Shown: in pieces, positions 1 to 8,428 of the stretch
How the letters are laid out: each line of letters opens with the position of its first letter
Position numbering within the stretch: the first letter of the stretch is position 1
Origin: Flammeovirga sp. OC4
GTDB lineage: Bacteria > Bacteroidota > Bacteroidia > Cytophagales > Flammeovirgaceae
Direction of reading: 5' to 3'
Assembly (NCBI RefSeq): GCF_000812565.1
Contig: NZ_JTAM01000006.1
Span: 62,001 to 126,000, forward strand
Length of the DNA stretch: 64,000 nt
Notes under the pieces: model-generated
What the model saw: only the letters and a program-made list of their open reading frames with translations
What the model was told of the DNA's origin: nothing
Database searches by the model: none
Translations under genes and position numbers: made by a program

Positions 1-191
1 CGGTTGTTGTAAGAACAAAAAAAGAAGTTCGTAGAAAGGACGGTTCTTACATTCGTTTCGAAGACAACGCTGCGGTTTTATTAAACCCGCAGGACGAGCC
101 AAGAGGTACTCGTATCTTCGGACCAGTCGCAAGAGAGCTTCGTGAGAAGCAATTTATGAAAATCGTTTCGTTAGCACCTGAGGTACTCTAA
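1..191 (+). CDS. rplN: 50S ribosomal protein L14, C-terminal part
   Basis: The window opens inside this gene; the reading frame starts at base 3 and stops at 189-191. About 62 C-terminal residues are visible, including the family-typical stretches [10 protein letters not shown] and [14 protein letters not shown] and the ending [11 protein letters not shown]14 is a core large-subunit protein that contacts 16S rRNA across the subunit interface. It is followed after 5 bases by rplX, the normal spc order. The 5' end lies outside the window. Confidence 0.95.
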   Translation, partial: VVVRTKKEVRRKDGSYIRFEDNAAVLLNPQDEPRGTRIFGPVARELREKQFMKIVSLAPEVL

Positions 192-196
192 GAGTT

Positions 197-520
197 ATGA
201 ATAAAAAATTCCATATCAAAAAAGGCGACAAAGTAACGATCATCTCTGGAAACCACAAAGGTCAAGAGGGTGTAGTACTTACTGTCGACCGTGAGAAGGA
301 ACGTGCTACTGTTGAAGGTGTGAATATGGTTACAAAACACATCAAACCAACAGCTGAAAAGCCTGAGGGCGGTGTGAAAAAAATGGAAGCACCAATTCAC
401 GTTTCTAACATCATGTTAATCGATCCTGAAACGGGAGAATCAACTCGCGTAGGTCGTAAGCAAGACGAAAACGGTAAGTTGAAAAGATATTCTAAGAACA
501 CTGGAAAATTTATCGACTAA
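197..520 (+). CDS. rplX: 50S ribosomal protein L24
   Basis: A 107-residue protein with an N-terminal KOW motif ([18 protein letters not shown], residues 9-26), which in L24 binds 23S rRNA early in large-subunit assembly. The later region [18 protein letters not shown] is also family-typical. The length matches the family. Its stop codon overlaps the start of rplE in a TAATG junction (518-522), which suggests translational coupling. Confidence 0.96.
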   Translation: MNKKFHIKKGDKVTIISGNHKGQEGVVLTVDREKERATVEGVNMVTKHIKPTAEKPEGGVKKMEAPIHVSNIMLIDPETGESTRVGRKQDENGKLKRYSKNTGKFID

Positions 521-1068
521 TGGCTACAGCGACAAGATTAAAGGACAAATACCAGGAGGAAATCGTTCCAGCATTAAAGGAGCGTTTCAATTACAAGTCT
601 GTAATGCAAGTTCCAAAATTGGAAAAAATCATCATCAACCGTGGTGTTGGTGAAGCAGTTGCAGATAAAAAACTTGTAGACATCGCAGTAGAAGAACTTT
701 CTACTATCTCTGGTCAAAAAGCAGTTCCAACGATGTCTAAGAAATCAATCTCGAACTTCAAATTACGTGAGGAAATGCCAATCGGTGCTCGTGTAACATT
801 AAGAGGTGACAGAATGTATCAATTCTTAGATCGTTTGATCACAATTGCTATTCCTCGTGAGCGTGACTTCCAAGGTATCAAAGATAAATTGGACGGTCGT
901 GGTAACTACACTTTAGGTGTGAAAGAGCAGATCATTTTCCCAGAGATCAAAATTGATCAAGTAAAGAAAGTGACAGGTATGGACATCACGTTCACTACTT
1001 CTGCAAACACAGATGAGGAAGCTTACGAGCTTCTGAAATTATTTGGAATGCCTTTTAAGAAAAAGTAG
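520..1068 (+). CDS. rplE: 50S ribosomal protein L5
   Basis: A 182-residue L5, the 5S rRNA-binding protein of the central protuberance. Visible signatures are [15 protein letters not shown] near residues 32-46, the [13 protein letters not shown] segment and the C-terminal FGMPFKKK. The start shares one base with the rplX stop. The length is standard and rpsN follows after 15 bases. Confidence 0.96.
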   Translation: MATATRLKDKYQEEIVPALKERFNYKSVMQVPKLEKIIINRGVGEAVADKKLVDIAVEELSTISGQKAVPTMSKKSISNFKLREEMPIGARVTLRGDRMYQFLDRLITIAIPRERDFQGIKDKLDGRGNYTLGVKEQIIFPEIKIDQVKKVTGMDITFTTSANTDEEAYELLKLFGMPFKKK

Positions 1069-1083
1069 TAAACACGAGAAATT

Positions 1084-1353
1084 ATGGCAAGAGAAGCGAT
1101 AAAAGCAAGAGAACGTAAGCGTGAAAGACTTGTTGCAAAATATGCAGCAAAACGCAAAGCGTTAAAAGAAGCAGGTGACTGGGAAGGTTTAGATGCTCTT
1201 CCTAAGAACTCTTCACCGGTTCGTTTACACAATCGTTGTAAATTAACTGGACGTCCAAAAGGTTACATGCGTAAGTTTGGTATTTCACGTGTTACATTCC
1301 GTGAAATGGCATCAGCAGGTAAGATCCCAGGCGTTACAAAATCGAGCTGGTAA
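1084..1353 (+). CDS. rpsN: 30S ribosomal protein S14, zinc-independent form
   Basis: An 89-residue S14 with the long-form features [19 protein letters not shown] and the C-terminal [17 protein letters not shown]. Only one cysteine is present, so the CxxC-CxxC zinc ribbon of short S14 is absent; this is the zinc-independent type. S14 helps shape the 30S head. The ATG at 1084 sits 15 bases after rplE. Confidence 0.95.
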   Translation: MAREAIKARERKRERLVAKYAAKRKALKEAGDWEGLDALPKNSSPVRLHNRCKLTGRPKGYMRKFGISRVTFREMASAGKIPGVTKSSW

Positions 1354-1403
1354 TTTAATTTAGGAACCTACAACATTTAGTGTTGTAAAAATATTTGCAA
1401 GCA

Positions 1404-1808
1404 ATGGCAATGACAGATCCTATAGCGGACTACCTTACAAGACTTAGAAATGCGATTAGCGCTAATAAGCGTATCGTTGAAGTTCCTGCTTCTAATCTTA
1501 AGAAGCAAATGACTAAGGTACTGCATGAGAAAGGCTTCGTTCAAGGCTACAAGTTTGAGGATGGTGTAAATACTCAAGGTGTAATTAAAATCGCTTTGAA
1601 ATACCACCCAGTAACTAAGCAACCTGCGGTTGTTGACTTAGAGCGTGTTTCACGTCCAGGTCTCCGTAAGTATGCTAACGCTAAGAGCATGCCGCGTGTA
1701 TTAAACGGTTTAGGTATCGCAATCCTTTCTACTTCGAAAGGTGTGATGACTGACAAAGAAGCACGCGAATTAAACGTTGGTGGAGAGATTCTTTGCTACG
1801 TATACTAA
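1404..1808 (+). CDS. rpsH: 30S ribosomal protein S8
   Basis: S8 binds helix 21 of 16S rRNA and in enterobacteria is the translational repressor of the spc operon. The protein begins M(A)MTDPIADYLTRLRNA and ends GGEILCYVY, both diagnostic. ATG codons at 1404 and 1410 are both plausible; the frame is also open to a TTG at 1395. I chose 1404, which gives about 134 residues; 1410 matches the commonest S8 N-terminus. An 80-base gap with a hairpin separates it from rplF. Confidence 0.94.
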   Translation: MAMTDPIADYLTRLRNAISANKRIVEVPASNLKKQMTKVLHEKGFVQGYKFEDGVNTQGVIKIALKYHPVTKQPAVVDLERVSRPGLRKYANAKSMPRVLNGLGIAILSTSKGVMTDKEARELNVGGEILCYVY

Positions 1809-1838
1809 GAGTAATAGAAATACTTTTATTAAATAATT

Positions 1839-1873
1839 GGCTGACCGCTTTCCTTAGTCGAAAGCCTTAAGCC
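1839..1873 (+). promoter_or_regulatory. Hairpin in the rpsH-rplF spacer
   Basis: GGCT (1839-1842) pairs with AGCC (1870-1873), and GCTTTC (1847-1852) pairs with GAAAGC (1860-1865), around an internal loop and a seven-base apical loop. It ends 15 bases before the rplF start. No T-run follows, so it is not a terminator. A protein-binding leader or a processing site is possible; no known ribosomal leader family is recognised. Confidence 0.35.
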
Positions 1874-1888
1874 GTAATAGTAAAAACC

Positions 1889-2446
1889 ATGTCAAGAATT
1901 GGTAAAAAACCTGTTACTATCCCTTCAGGTGTTGAGGTAAAAGTTACTGATGCTAACGTATTAGTAGTGAAAGGCCCTAAAGGTGAATTACAACAGGAAA
2001 TCAACAAAGACATCAATATTGAGATTGAAGGTTCTGAAGTACGTTTCGTACGTCCATCAGATCATAAAGATCACCGCTCAATGCACGGTCTTTATAGAGC
2101 TTTAACTCAAAACATGGTGACTGGTGTGTCTGAAGGATACAAAAAGTCATTAGAGTTAATTGGTGTCGGTTTTAAAGCATCGGTACAAGGTCAATTATTA
2201 GACCTTGATCTTGGTTATTCACACCGTATCCTTTTCCAAGTTCCAGCGGAAATCAAGGTGAGTGCTGAAACAGCTAAAGGTAAAGCTCCAGTTGTTACTA
2301 TCGAAGGTGTAGACAAACAACTAGTTGGACAAGTAGCTGCAAAAGTTCGCTCATTCAGAAAGCCAGAACCATACAAAGGTAAAGGCGTGAAGTATGTTGG
2401 TGAAGAGATTAGAAGAAAAGCAGGTAAAGCTGCTGGTAAAAAATAA
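1889..2446 (+). CDS. rplF: 50S ribosomal protein L6
   Basis: A 185-residue L6 beginning MSRIGKKPVTIPSGVEV and carrying GVSEGYKKSLELIGVGFKA and PEPYKGKGVKYVGEEIRRK near the C-terminus, all family hallmarks. L6 is a two-domain protein near the factor-binding site of the large subunit. It is preceded by a structured spacer and followed after 5 bases by rplR. Confidence 0.96.
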   Translation: MSRIGKKPVTIPSGVEVKVTDANVLVVKGPKGELQQEINKDINIEIEGSEVRFVRPSDHKDHRSMHGLYRALTQNMVTGVSEGYKKSLELIGVGFKASVQGQLLDLDLGYSHRILFQVPAEIKVSAETAKGKAPVVTIEGVDKQLVGQVAAKVRSFRKPEPYKGKGVKYVGEEIRRKAGKAAGKK

Positions 2447-2451
2447 CAAGT

Positions 2452-2805
2452 ATGGCCACTAAGAAAGATCTGAGAAGACTGAGAATCAAAAGGGGCATTC
2501 GTAAGAAAGTTTCTGGTACGCCAGAACGTCCTAGACTCTCTGTATATAAGAGTAACACTGCAATCTATGTGCAGTTGATCGACGACCTAAACGGCCGTAC
2601 TGTTGTTGCCACAAGCTCTCGCGAGATTAATGCTGATAGCAAATCTGCGAACATTGCTTTGGCTTCAGAAGTAGGCAAAAAGGTTGCTGAAAAAGCTACA
2701 GCTGCTGGTATCTCTACGGTTGTATTTGACCGTAACGGTTACCTTTACCACGGTAAAGTGAAGGCGTTAGCAGAAGGTGCTAGAGAAGGTGGTTTGAAAT
2801 TCTAA
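2452..2805 (+). CDS. rplR: 50S ribosomal protein L18
   Basis: A 117-residue L18, which with L5 and L25 binds 5S rRNA. Typical features are the basic N-terminus, [20 protein letters not shown] near residues 22-41, and the C-terminal [19 protein letters not shown]. It is tightly packed, 5 bases after rplF and about 14 bases before the preferred rpsE start. Confidence 0.96.
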   Translation: MATKKDLRRLRIKRGIRKKVSGTPERPRLSVYKSNTAIYVQLIDDLNGRTVVATSSREINADSKSANIALASEVGKKVAEKATAAGISTVVFDRNGYLYHGKVKALAEGAREGGLKF

Positions 2806-2819
2806 AGAAGTTGTCAGAG

Positions 2820-3335
2820 ATGAAACAGAACGTAACAAAAGTAAAATCAGCCGATCTAGAACTTACAGAAAAAGTTGTTGCTATTAAGCGTGTTGCTAAA
2901 GTAGTAAAAGGTGGTAGACGCTTCAGCTTTTCTGCTATCGTAGTTGTAGGTAACGGTGATGGTGTTGCAGGTTATGGTTTAGGTAAAGCTAACGAAGTAA
3001 CTGATGCAATCACTAAAGGCATCGACGACGCTAAGAAAAACCTTATGAAGGTTCCAGTATTGAAAGGTACTGTACCACACCCTCAAAAAGGTAAATTCGG
3101 TGGCGGACGCGTGCTAATCAAACCTGCTTCTGCAGGTACTGGTGTTATCGCAGGTGGTGCGATGCGTGCAGTGCTTGAATCAGCAGGTGTTCATGACGTA
3201 TTGGCAAAGTCGCAAGGTTCTTCTAACCCACACAACGTGGTTAAAGCAACTTTCGACGCGTTACTAAAAATGCGTGATCCACGTATGGTAGCGGAACAAC
3301 GCGGCGTGAAATTGAGCAAAGTTTTTAACGGCTAA
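2820..3335 (+). CDS. rpsE: 30S ribosomal protein S5
   Basis: S5 sits at the mRNA entry region and influences decoding fidelity. Visible motifs are [29 protein letters not shown] and [15 protein letters not shown]. The frame can start at a TTG at 2811, but the ATG at 2820 gives the usual N-terminus ([10 protein letters not shown]) and 171 residues, so I prefer it. Confidence 0.95.
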   Translation: MKQNVTKVKSADLELTEKVVAIKRVAKVVKGGRRFSFSAIVVVGNGDGVAGYGLGKANEVTDAITKGIDDAKKNLMKVPVLKGTVPHPQKGKFGGGRVLIKPASAGTGVIAGGAMRAVLESAGVHDVLAKSQGSSNPHNVVKATFDALLKMRDPRMVAEQRGVKLSKVFNG

Positions 3336-3353
3336 TCAAAAATTTAATCTGTT

Positions 3354-3533
3354 ATGGCAAAGATCCGTATTACTCAGGTTAGATCGTTGATCGGTCGTCC
3401 TGAAAGACAAAAACGCACAATTAAAGCACTTGGTTTAGGAAAAATCAACAAAACTGTGGAAAAAGAAGTAAATCCACAGATCCTTGGCATGGTTAAGGCA
3501 GTTGATCACCTAATCAGTGTTGAAGAGTTGTAA
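3354..3533 (+). CDS. rpmD: 50S ribosomal protein L30
   Basis: A 59-residue protein starting [20 protein letters not shown] and continuing [16 protein letters not shown], the classic L30 pattern. It lies in the expected place between rpsE and rplO. The ATG at 3354 follows the rpsE stop by 18 bases. Confidence 0.95.
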   Translation: MAKIRITQVRSLIGRPERQKRTIKALGLGKINKTVEKEVNPQILGMVKAVDHLISVEEL

Positions 3534-3549
3534 ATTCTTTGTACTTTTG
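3519..3549 (+). promoter_or_regulatory. Candidate Bacteroidota promoter for rplO-secY
   Basis: GTTG (3519-3522), a 19-base spacer and TACTTTTG (3542-3549) followed by C match the Bacteroidota primary sigma pattern (TTG/TTTG, about 19 bases, TAnnTTTG). It overlaps the end of rpmD and lies about 45 bases before the rplO start, so it would be an internal promoter for rplO-secY-map-infA. Confidence 0.5.
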
Positions 3550-3592
3550 CACAAGGCATTAGTACTTTAAAGGTATTAATTGGGAAACAGTC

Positions 3593-4042
3593 ATGAAACT
3601 GCATACACTAAGTCCTGCGAAAGGCGGTAAAGTTCGCCAAAATAAGCGCGTAGGTCGTGGACAAGGCTCAGGCCGTGGTGGCACATCAACACGTGGTCAC
3701 AAAGGTGCTAAGTCTCGTTCTGGTTACAGCCAGAAGTTTGGCTTCGAAGGAGGTCAAATGCCATTACAGCGTCGCGTGCCTAAATTTGGCTTCAAAGCTC
3801 CTTTCAGAGTTGAGTATAGCGTAATCAACTTGGATGATATCCAAAAGATCGCTACAGAGAAAGGAATTACTACTTTCGCATTTGAGACATTCGTGGAGTT
3901 AGGCGTTGTTGCTAAGAACGGTTTAGTTAAAGTTCTTGGTAATGGTGAGCTAACTGCAACAGTAGAGATTTCGGCGAACGCTTTCTCTGCATCTGCTAAA
4001 GAGGCAATCGAAAAAGCAGGCGGAAAAGCGATTACATTGTAA
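3593..4042 (+). CDS. rplO: 50S ribosomal protein L15
   Basis: A 149-residue L15 with the glycine/arginine-rich N-terminal extension ([20 protein letters not shown], residues 18-37) that threads into 23S rRNA, the [17 protein letters not shown] segment and a globular C-terminal half. secY starts 6 bases after its stop, the normal arrangement. Confidence 0.96.
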   Translation: MKLHTLSPAKGGKVRQNKRVGRGQGSGRGGTSTRGHKGAKSRSGYSQKFGFEGGQMPLQRRVPKFGFKAPFRVEYSVINLDDIQKIATEKGITTFAFETFVELGVVAKNGLVKVLGNGELTATVEISANAFSASAKEAIEKAGGKAITL

Positions 4043-4048
4043 GAAGCT

Positions 4049-5371
4049 ATGAATAAGTTTGTCAAGACACTGAAGAACATTTTTTCAATCGAGGAACTCA
4101 GAGATAGGATTTTCTACACTCTGGGTTTCCTAGCGATTTTTAGATTGGGGTCGTATATCGTCCTTCCAGGAGTTGATCCAAGTGCACTATCTGATTCTTC
4201 AGGTGGTCTTTTGGGGATGTTAAACATCTTTTTAGGTGGAGCATTTACGCGTGCCTCTATCTTCGCTCTTGGTATTATGCCTTACATTTCGGCATCCATT
4301 GTGATCCAATTGTTAGGTATGGCTGTCCCTTACTTCCAGCGTTTGCAGAAGGAAGGAGAGTCAGGACGTAAGCGCATGAACCAAATTACGCGTGTTTTGA
4401 CGATCGTGATTACTTTAGCTCAGGGATCAGGGTATTTATACTCTACAATTCCTAATGAAGCTATCGTAATCAGCCAGTCATTATTCTACCCAGCATCAAT
4501 GATTATTTTGACTGCGGGTACGGTATTCTGTATGTGGCTTGGTGAAAAAATCACGGAGAAAGGAATTGGAAACGGTATTTCAATGCTGATCATGATCGGT
4601 ATTATTTCAGGTTTTCCAACGGCAATTGTTCAAGAATTCCAAACACAGGGATTCAGTATCATTTTGGTAGTTGAATTAGTTGCTTTATTCTTTATCGTAA
4701 TGGGAGTTGTTTTATTAAACGCTGCCGTTCGTAAAGTACCAGTGCAATATGCACGTCAAGTTGTTGGTGCTGGAGGTAAGAAGCGTACGCTTGCTACAGG
4801 TCAACGTTCATACATTCCTTTAAAAGTGAATGCTGCGAACGTGATGCCTATTATCTTCGCTCAATCTCTTATGTTCCTTCCTTCATTGATTGCTGGTGTT
4901 TGGGCAGACGATAGTGATGCCGCTAGATGGGTAATGCAGAATTTCTCTGATTACACATCTTTTGCGTATAATTTCACTTTTGGTATGCTTATTCTTATTT
5001 TCACTTATTTCTATACTGCTATCACGATCAACCCTGATCAAATGGCAGAAGATTTAAAGAGAAATAACGCATTTGTTCCAAATGTCAAGCCAGGTGAAGA
5101 GACTTCAAGTTTTGTAAGTTGGATTCTAGATCGTATTACTTTACCTTCAGCTATCTACTTAGCAGTAGTAGCTATCTTACCTGCTTTTGCAAGTATGTTA
5201 GGGGTAAGTTCAGCCTTCTCAAGATTCTATGGTGGTACATCATTGATCATTATGGTAGGTGTGATCTTGGATACATTACAGCAAATTGAATCGTACTTGC
5301 TAATGCAAAACTATGATTCGATGATGAAGTCTGGTAATATCAAAGGCCGCCAAAATGTGGCAACAGTCTAA
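4049..5371 (+). CDS. secY: Protein translocase subunit SecY
   Basis: A 440-residue, ten-helix inner membrane protein forming the Sec channel. Family segments seen are GIMPYISASIVIQLL, the cytosolic loop after QRLQKEGESGRKRMNQ, GNGISMLI, QSLMFLPSL and the C-terminal helix ending near ESYLLMQNYDSMMKSG. All Sec-dependent exports in this window (Por proteins, SusC, lipoproteins) would use it. The stop overlaps the map start (TAATG). Confidence 0.97.
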   Translation: MNKFVKTLKNIFSIEELRDRIFYTLGFLAIFRLGSYIVLPGVDPSALSDSSGGLLGMLNIFLGGAFTRASIFALGIMPYISASIVIQLLGMAVPYFQRLQKEGESGRKRMNQITRVLTIVITLAQGSGYLYSTIPNEAIVISQSLFYPASMIILTAGTVFCMWLGEKITEKGIGNGISMLIMIGIISGFPTAIVQEFQTQGFSIILVVELVALFFIVMGVVLLNAAVRKVPVQYARQVVGAGGKKRTLATGQRSYIPLKVNAANVMPIIFAQSLMFLPSLIAGVWADDSDAARWVMQNFSDYTSFAYNFTFGMLILIFTYFYTAITINPDQMAEDLKRNNAFVPNVKPGEETSSFVSWILDRITLPSAIYLAVVAILPAFASMLGVSSAFSRFYGGTSLIIMVGVILDTLQQIESYLLMQNYDSMMKSGNIKGRQNVATV

Positions 5372-6144
5372 TGGTATACTACAAAACAGAAGAAGAGATC
5401 GAGCTTATGCGCAAATCGGCTGATTTACTCGGTCGTGCACATGGTGAGGTCGCAAAAAATATTAAAGAAGGGGTTAGCCTTAATGCTTTGGATAAAATCG
5501 CTCAAGAGTTTATCCAAGATAATGGGGCTCACCCCTCATTCTTGAATTATAATGGGTTTCCTGGTACTTTATGTATGTCATTAAATGACGTTATTGTACA
5601 TGGTTTACCATCTGATTATATACTGAAAAGTGGTGACATCATATCATTAGATTGTGGTGTTTTGCTTGATGGTTTCCATTCAGATAGTGCCTATACTTAC
5701 CCTGTAGGGGAAGTAGATGCTGAAACAATCAAACTTTTAAAGGTTACTCAAGAGTGCCTTCAGAAAGGGATTGATGAATGCAAAATCAATAACAGAATTG
5801 GTGACGTCAGTTATGCTGTACAGCAACACGCTGAAATGCATGGGTATGGAGTAGTTAGAGAATTGGTAGGACATGGTTTGGGTAAAAACCTCCATGAAAA
5901 ACCAGAAGTACCTAATTACGGAAAAAGAGGAAGAGGCTTAAAAATCAAGGATGGATTGGTAATCGCTATTGAACCGATGATCAACATGGGGACAAGAGCG
6001 ATCACACAAGACCGTGATGGTTGGACAATCCGTACAAGAGATCGTAAACCTTCTGCTCATTATGAACACACAGTCGCGATTGTAAATGGTCAAACTGAGG
6101 TGTTGACAACATTCAAGTACATCGAGGAAGTATATCCGTTTTAA
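5371..6144 (+). CDS. map: Type I methionine aminopeptidase
   Basis: A 257-residue Map that removes the N-terminal methionine of nascent proteins in the cytosol. The metal-ligand pattern is complete: two Asp in [17 protein letters not shown], His in [12 protein letters not shown], Glu in [10 protein letters not shown] and Glu in YEHTVAIV. The secY-map-infA order is common in Bacteroidota and Gram-positive bacteria. The start is fused to the secY stop (TAATG). Confidence 0.97.
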   Translation: MVYYKTEEEIELMRKSADLLGRAHGEVAKNIKEGVSLNALDKIAQEFIQDNGAHPSFLNYNGFPGTLCMSLNDVIVHGLPSDYILKSGDIISLDCGVLLDGFHSDSAYTYPVGEVDAETIKLLKVTQECLQKGIDECKINNRIGDVSYAVQQHAEMHGYGVVRELVGHGLGKNLHEKPEVPNYGKRGRGLKIKDGLVIAIEPMINMGTRAITQDRDGWTIRTRDRKPSAHYEHTVAIVNGQTEVLTTFKYIEEVYPF

Positions 6145-6155
6145 TTAATAATCAA

Positions 6156-6374
6156 ATGCCAAAACAGTCAAACATTACCCAAGACGGTACGATCGTAGAG
6201 GCACTTTCTAACGCCATGTTCCGTGTGGAGTTGAAGAATGGACACCAGGTAATAGCTCATATTTCTGGTAAGATGCGTATGCACTACATTCGTATTCTCC
6301 CTGGTGATAAAGTACGTTTAGAAATGTCACCTTATGATCTTACTAAAGGAAGAATTGTTTATAGATATAAATAA
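6156..6374 (+). CDS. infA: Translation initiation factor IF-1
   Basis: A 72-residue S1-like OB-fold protein, the standard IF-1 length, with [19 protein letters not shown] and [19 protein letters not shown]. It occupies the 30S A site during initiation. It follows map by 11 bases; a 225-base leader region separates it from rpmJ. Confidence 0.97.
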   Translation: MPKQSNITQDGTIVEALSNAMFRVELKNGHQVIAHISGKMRMHYIRILPGDKVRLEMSPYDLTKGRIVYRYK

Positions 6375-6388
6375 TTCAAAAAAATGTC

Positions 6389-6396
6389 TATCTTTG
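6389..6396 (+). promoter_or_regulatory. Candidate -7 element downstream of infA
   Basis: TATCTTTG followed by C matches the TAnnTTTG element, but no good TTG box lies at the expected distance. A second match, TATTTTTG, lies at 6464-6471. Either could start transcription of rpmJ-rpsM-rpsK-rpsD-rpoA-rplQ with a long leader. Confidence 0.35.
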
Positions 6397-6530
6397 CACG
6401 CTCGCGTTTAATTTTATTCATTTAAGTTAACATGCGAAAACAAAATAAGGGAATTATTCCCTCTATTTTTGCATTTAAGAAGGTAGGTTATGTGCATGTG
6501 ATGTTTTTTATAAGGATAAACTGAGCATGG

Positions 6531-6569
6531 ATAGGCGACTTTCGGGTGCCTTGACATTTTAAATCAAGG
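6531..6569 (+). promoter_or_regulatory. Possible two-state RNA leader before rpmJ
   Basis: AGGC (6533-6536) can pair with GCCT (6548-6551), extended inward by a short imperfect stem. The overlapping CCTTGA (6549-6554) can instead pair with TCAAGG (6564-6569). The two stems share bases and exclude each other. The surrounding leader (6375-6599) also has a 7-bp stem at 6448-6462 and a 30-codon open frame at 6432-6524 of unknown meaning. Confidence 0.35.
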
Positions 6570-6599
6570 ATTTATAACGTTTTCTAAACAAGTGGAGCA

Positions 6600-6716
6600 A
6601 TGAAAGTCAAAGCTTCTATCAAAAAACGCAGTGCGGACGATAAGATCATCCGCCGCAAAGGCAAATTGTACGTTATCAACAAGAAAAACCCTAGACATAA
6701 ACAACGTCAAGGTTAA
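6600..6716 (+). CDS. rpmJ: 50S ribosomal protein L36, cysteine-less form
   Basis: A 38-residue L36 ([15 protein letters not shown] at the start, NPRHKQRQG at the end). Classical L36 holds zinc with Cys11, Cys14, Cys27 and His33; here these positions are Ser, Asp, Asn and His, so zinc binding is not expected. Position (infA-rpmJ-rpsM), length and the conserved C-terminus make the identity clear. Confidence 0.95.
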   Translation: MKVKASIKKRSADDKIIRRKGKLYVINKKNPRHKQRQG

Positions 6717-6777
6717 TTCTTAGTACAATAAGCGATAGTTAAATTTAGTTTTACAAAGTAACCGTTCACAGTAAAAC

Positions 6778-7146
6778 ATGGCACGTATTGCAGGTGTTGA
6801 CATCCCAAATAACAAAAGAGGTGTAATTGCATTAACTTACATCTTTGGAATTGGTAGAGCGTCAGCGGCAGATATCCTTGCTGAAGCAGAAGTAAGCCAG
6901 GATAAAAAAGTTCAAGATTGGACTGACGAAGAATCACAAAAGATTCGTGAGCTTATTACAGAAGGTCACAAAATCGAAGGTGAGTTAAAATCAGAGATTC
7001 AATTAAACATCAAGCGTTTAATGGATATCGGATGTTACAGAGGTCTTCGTCACAGAAGAGGTTTGCCAGTTCGTGGTCAACATACCAAGAACAACTCACG
7101 TACTCGTAAGGGTAAGCGTAAGACAGTTGCAAACAAGAAGAAATAA
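6778..7146 (+). CDS. rpsM: 30S ribosomal protein S13
   Basis: A 122-residue S13 starting [20 protein letters not shown], with [11 protein letters not shown] and the basic tail [19 protein letters not shown]13 contacts the P-site tRNA and the inter-subunit bridges. It starts 61 bases after rpmJ; rpsK follows after 36 bases. Confidence 0.97.
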   Translation: MARIAGVDIPNNKRGVIALTYIFGIGRASAADILAEAEVSQDKKVQDWTDEESQKIRELITEGHKIEGELKSEIQLNIKRLMDIGCYRGLRHRRGLPVRGQHTKNNSRTRKGKRKTVANKKK

Positions 7147-7182
7147 TTTAGTTTTTAGCGCTTAAGCTGAACAATAAGAATT

Positions 7183-7578
7183 ATGGCTCAAAGAAGAAAA
7201 AACGAAAAAGCGAAGAAAAGAGTAGTTAATGTTACTCAGGAGGGAGAAGTACATATCAAGGCTTCTTTTAACAACATTATCATCTCTTTCACCAACAAAG
7301 AAGGACAAGTGATTTCTTGGTCTTCAGCTGGTAAAATGGGCTTCAGAGGCTCAAAGAAAAACACTCCTTACGCTGCGCAACAAGCGTCATCAGATGCTGC
7401 GAAAGTAGCTTATGACTTAGGTATGCGTAAAGCAGAGGTTTTTGTTAAAGGTCCAGGATCAGGTCGTGAAGCGGCTATCCGTACCGTACAAAATTCAGGT
7501 ATCGAAGTAACTATCATCAAAGATGTTACTCCTCTACCTCACAACGGTTGTCGTCCTCCAAAAAGAAGAAGAGTCTGA
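7183..7578 (+). CDS. rpsK: 30S ribosomal protein S11
   Basis: A 131-residue S11 with [48 protein letters not shown] and the C-terminal [18 protein letters not shown], all diagnostic. S11 lines the 30S platform near the mRNA exit. The following 144 bases before rpsD contain only a weak TTCTCA/TGAGAA stem just after the stop. Confidence 0.97.
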   Translation: MAQRRKNEKAKKRVVNVTQEGEVHIKASFNNIIISFTNKEGQVISWSSAGKMGFRGSKKNTPYAAQQASSDAAKVAYDLGMRKAEVFVKGPGSGREAAIRTVQNSGIEVTIIKDVTPLPHNGCRPPKRRRV

Positions 7579-7722
7579 TACGACCTTCTCATCTTTTTGA
7601 GAATACAATCATTGAGTGTGTTAAAACATTATTTGTAAGGTCTGTCGTCTTAAGCCACGGCAGAGATCATTAGCACCTCCTGAATTAAATTATTATAGAC
7701 ACTCCTAAAATTCTAGAGAAAA

Positions 7723-8328
7723 ATGGCTAGATATACAGGGCCTACGTCGAAGATTGCTAGAAAGTTTAATGATCCAATCTTCGGGGCATGCAAGGAACTA
7801 AAAAAGAAGGCGTATCCTCCAGGACAGCACGGTAAAAACAGACGTCGTAAGCAGTCTGAATATGCTATCCAGCTTGCTGCTAAGCAGAAAGCTAAATACA
7901 CTTACGGTGTATTAGAGCGTCAGTTCCGCAACGTTTTCGAAAAAGCTGCCAACAAATCAGGCATCACAGGTACTAACTTGCTTCAATTGTTAGAAGCTAG
8001 ATTAGACAACGTAGTATACCGTTTAGGTTTCGCTCCTACTCGTCGTGCTGCTCGTCAGTTAGTATCGCACAAACACATTACTGTGAACGGTAAAGTAGTG
8101 AATATTCCTTCATATACTTTGAAGTTTGGTGACGTGATTGGTGTTCGTGCTAAGTCACAAACAAACAAAGTGATTAAGGAAGCAACTTCTGGTAAACAAC
8201 GTACTGCATACTCTTGGTTAGAATATAACGCTGAGAATATGACAGGTAGATTCGTTCAGTTCCCAGAACGTGATGAAATTCCTGAACAAATTCAAGAGCA
8301 ACTTATCGTCGAGTTGTACTCTAAGTAA
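7723..8328 (+). CDS. rpsD: 30S ribosomal protein S4
   Basis: A 201-residue S4 with the family start [32 protein letters not shown] and an S4 RNA-binding domain ([19 protein letters not shown] onward). The N-terminal zinc cysteines of some S4 proteins are missing. S4 nucleates 30S assembly and in E. coli represses the alpha operon. It lies between rpsK and rpoA, the standard alpha-operon position. Confidence 0.96.
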   Translation: MARYTGPTSKIARKFNDPIFGACKELKKKAYPPGQHGKNRRRKQSEYAIQLAAKQKAKYTYGVLERQFRNVFEKAANKSGITGTNLLQLLEARLDNVVYRLGFAPTRRAARQLVSHKHITVNGKVVNIPSYTLKFGDVIGVRAKSQTNKVIKEATSGKQRTAYSWLEYNAENMTGRFVQFPERDEIPEQIQEQLIVELYSK

Positions 8329-8342
8329 TATAGATCTTTGGA

Positions 8343-8386
8343 AAAAGCTTCTAAGAAGATTATCTTTAATTTTCTTAGGAGCTTTT
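8343..8386 (+). terminator. Long hairpin between rpsD and rpoA
   Basis: A 15-bp stem with one G-U pair: AAAAGCTTCTAAGAA (8343-8357) and TTCTTAGGAGCTTTT (8372-8386), with a 14-base loop. Only a short T-run ends the right arm, so it may act as a partial terminator or processing site that sets rpoA expression relative to ribosomal proteins. Confidence 0.5.
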
Positions 8387-8428
8387 CGTATGAGCTCTTA
8401 TTAAATTTATTAAAACCACAACTTTTAT

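Noticed and set aside
6432-6524. A 30-codon open frame in the rpmJ leader as a gene
   Set aside because: It has no similarity that I can recognise and could occur by chance; it is mentioned only as part of the leader.
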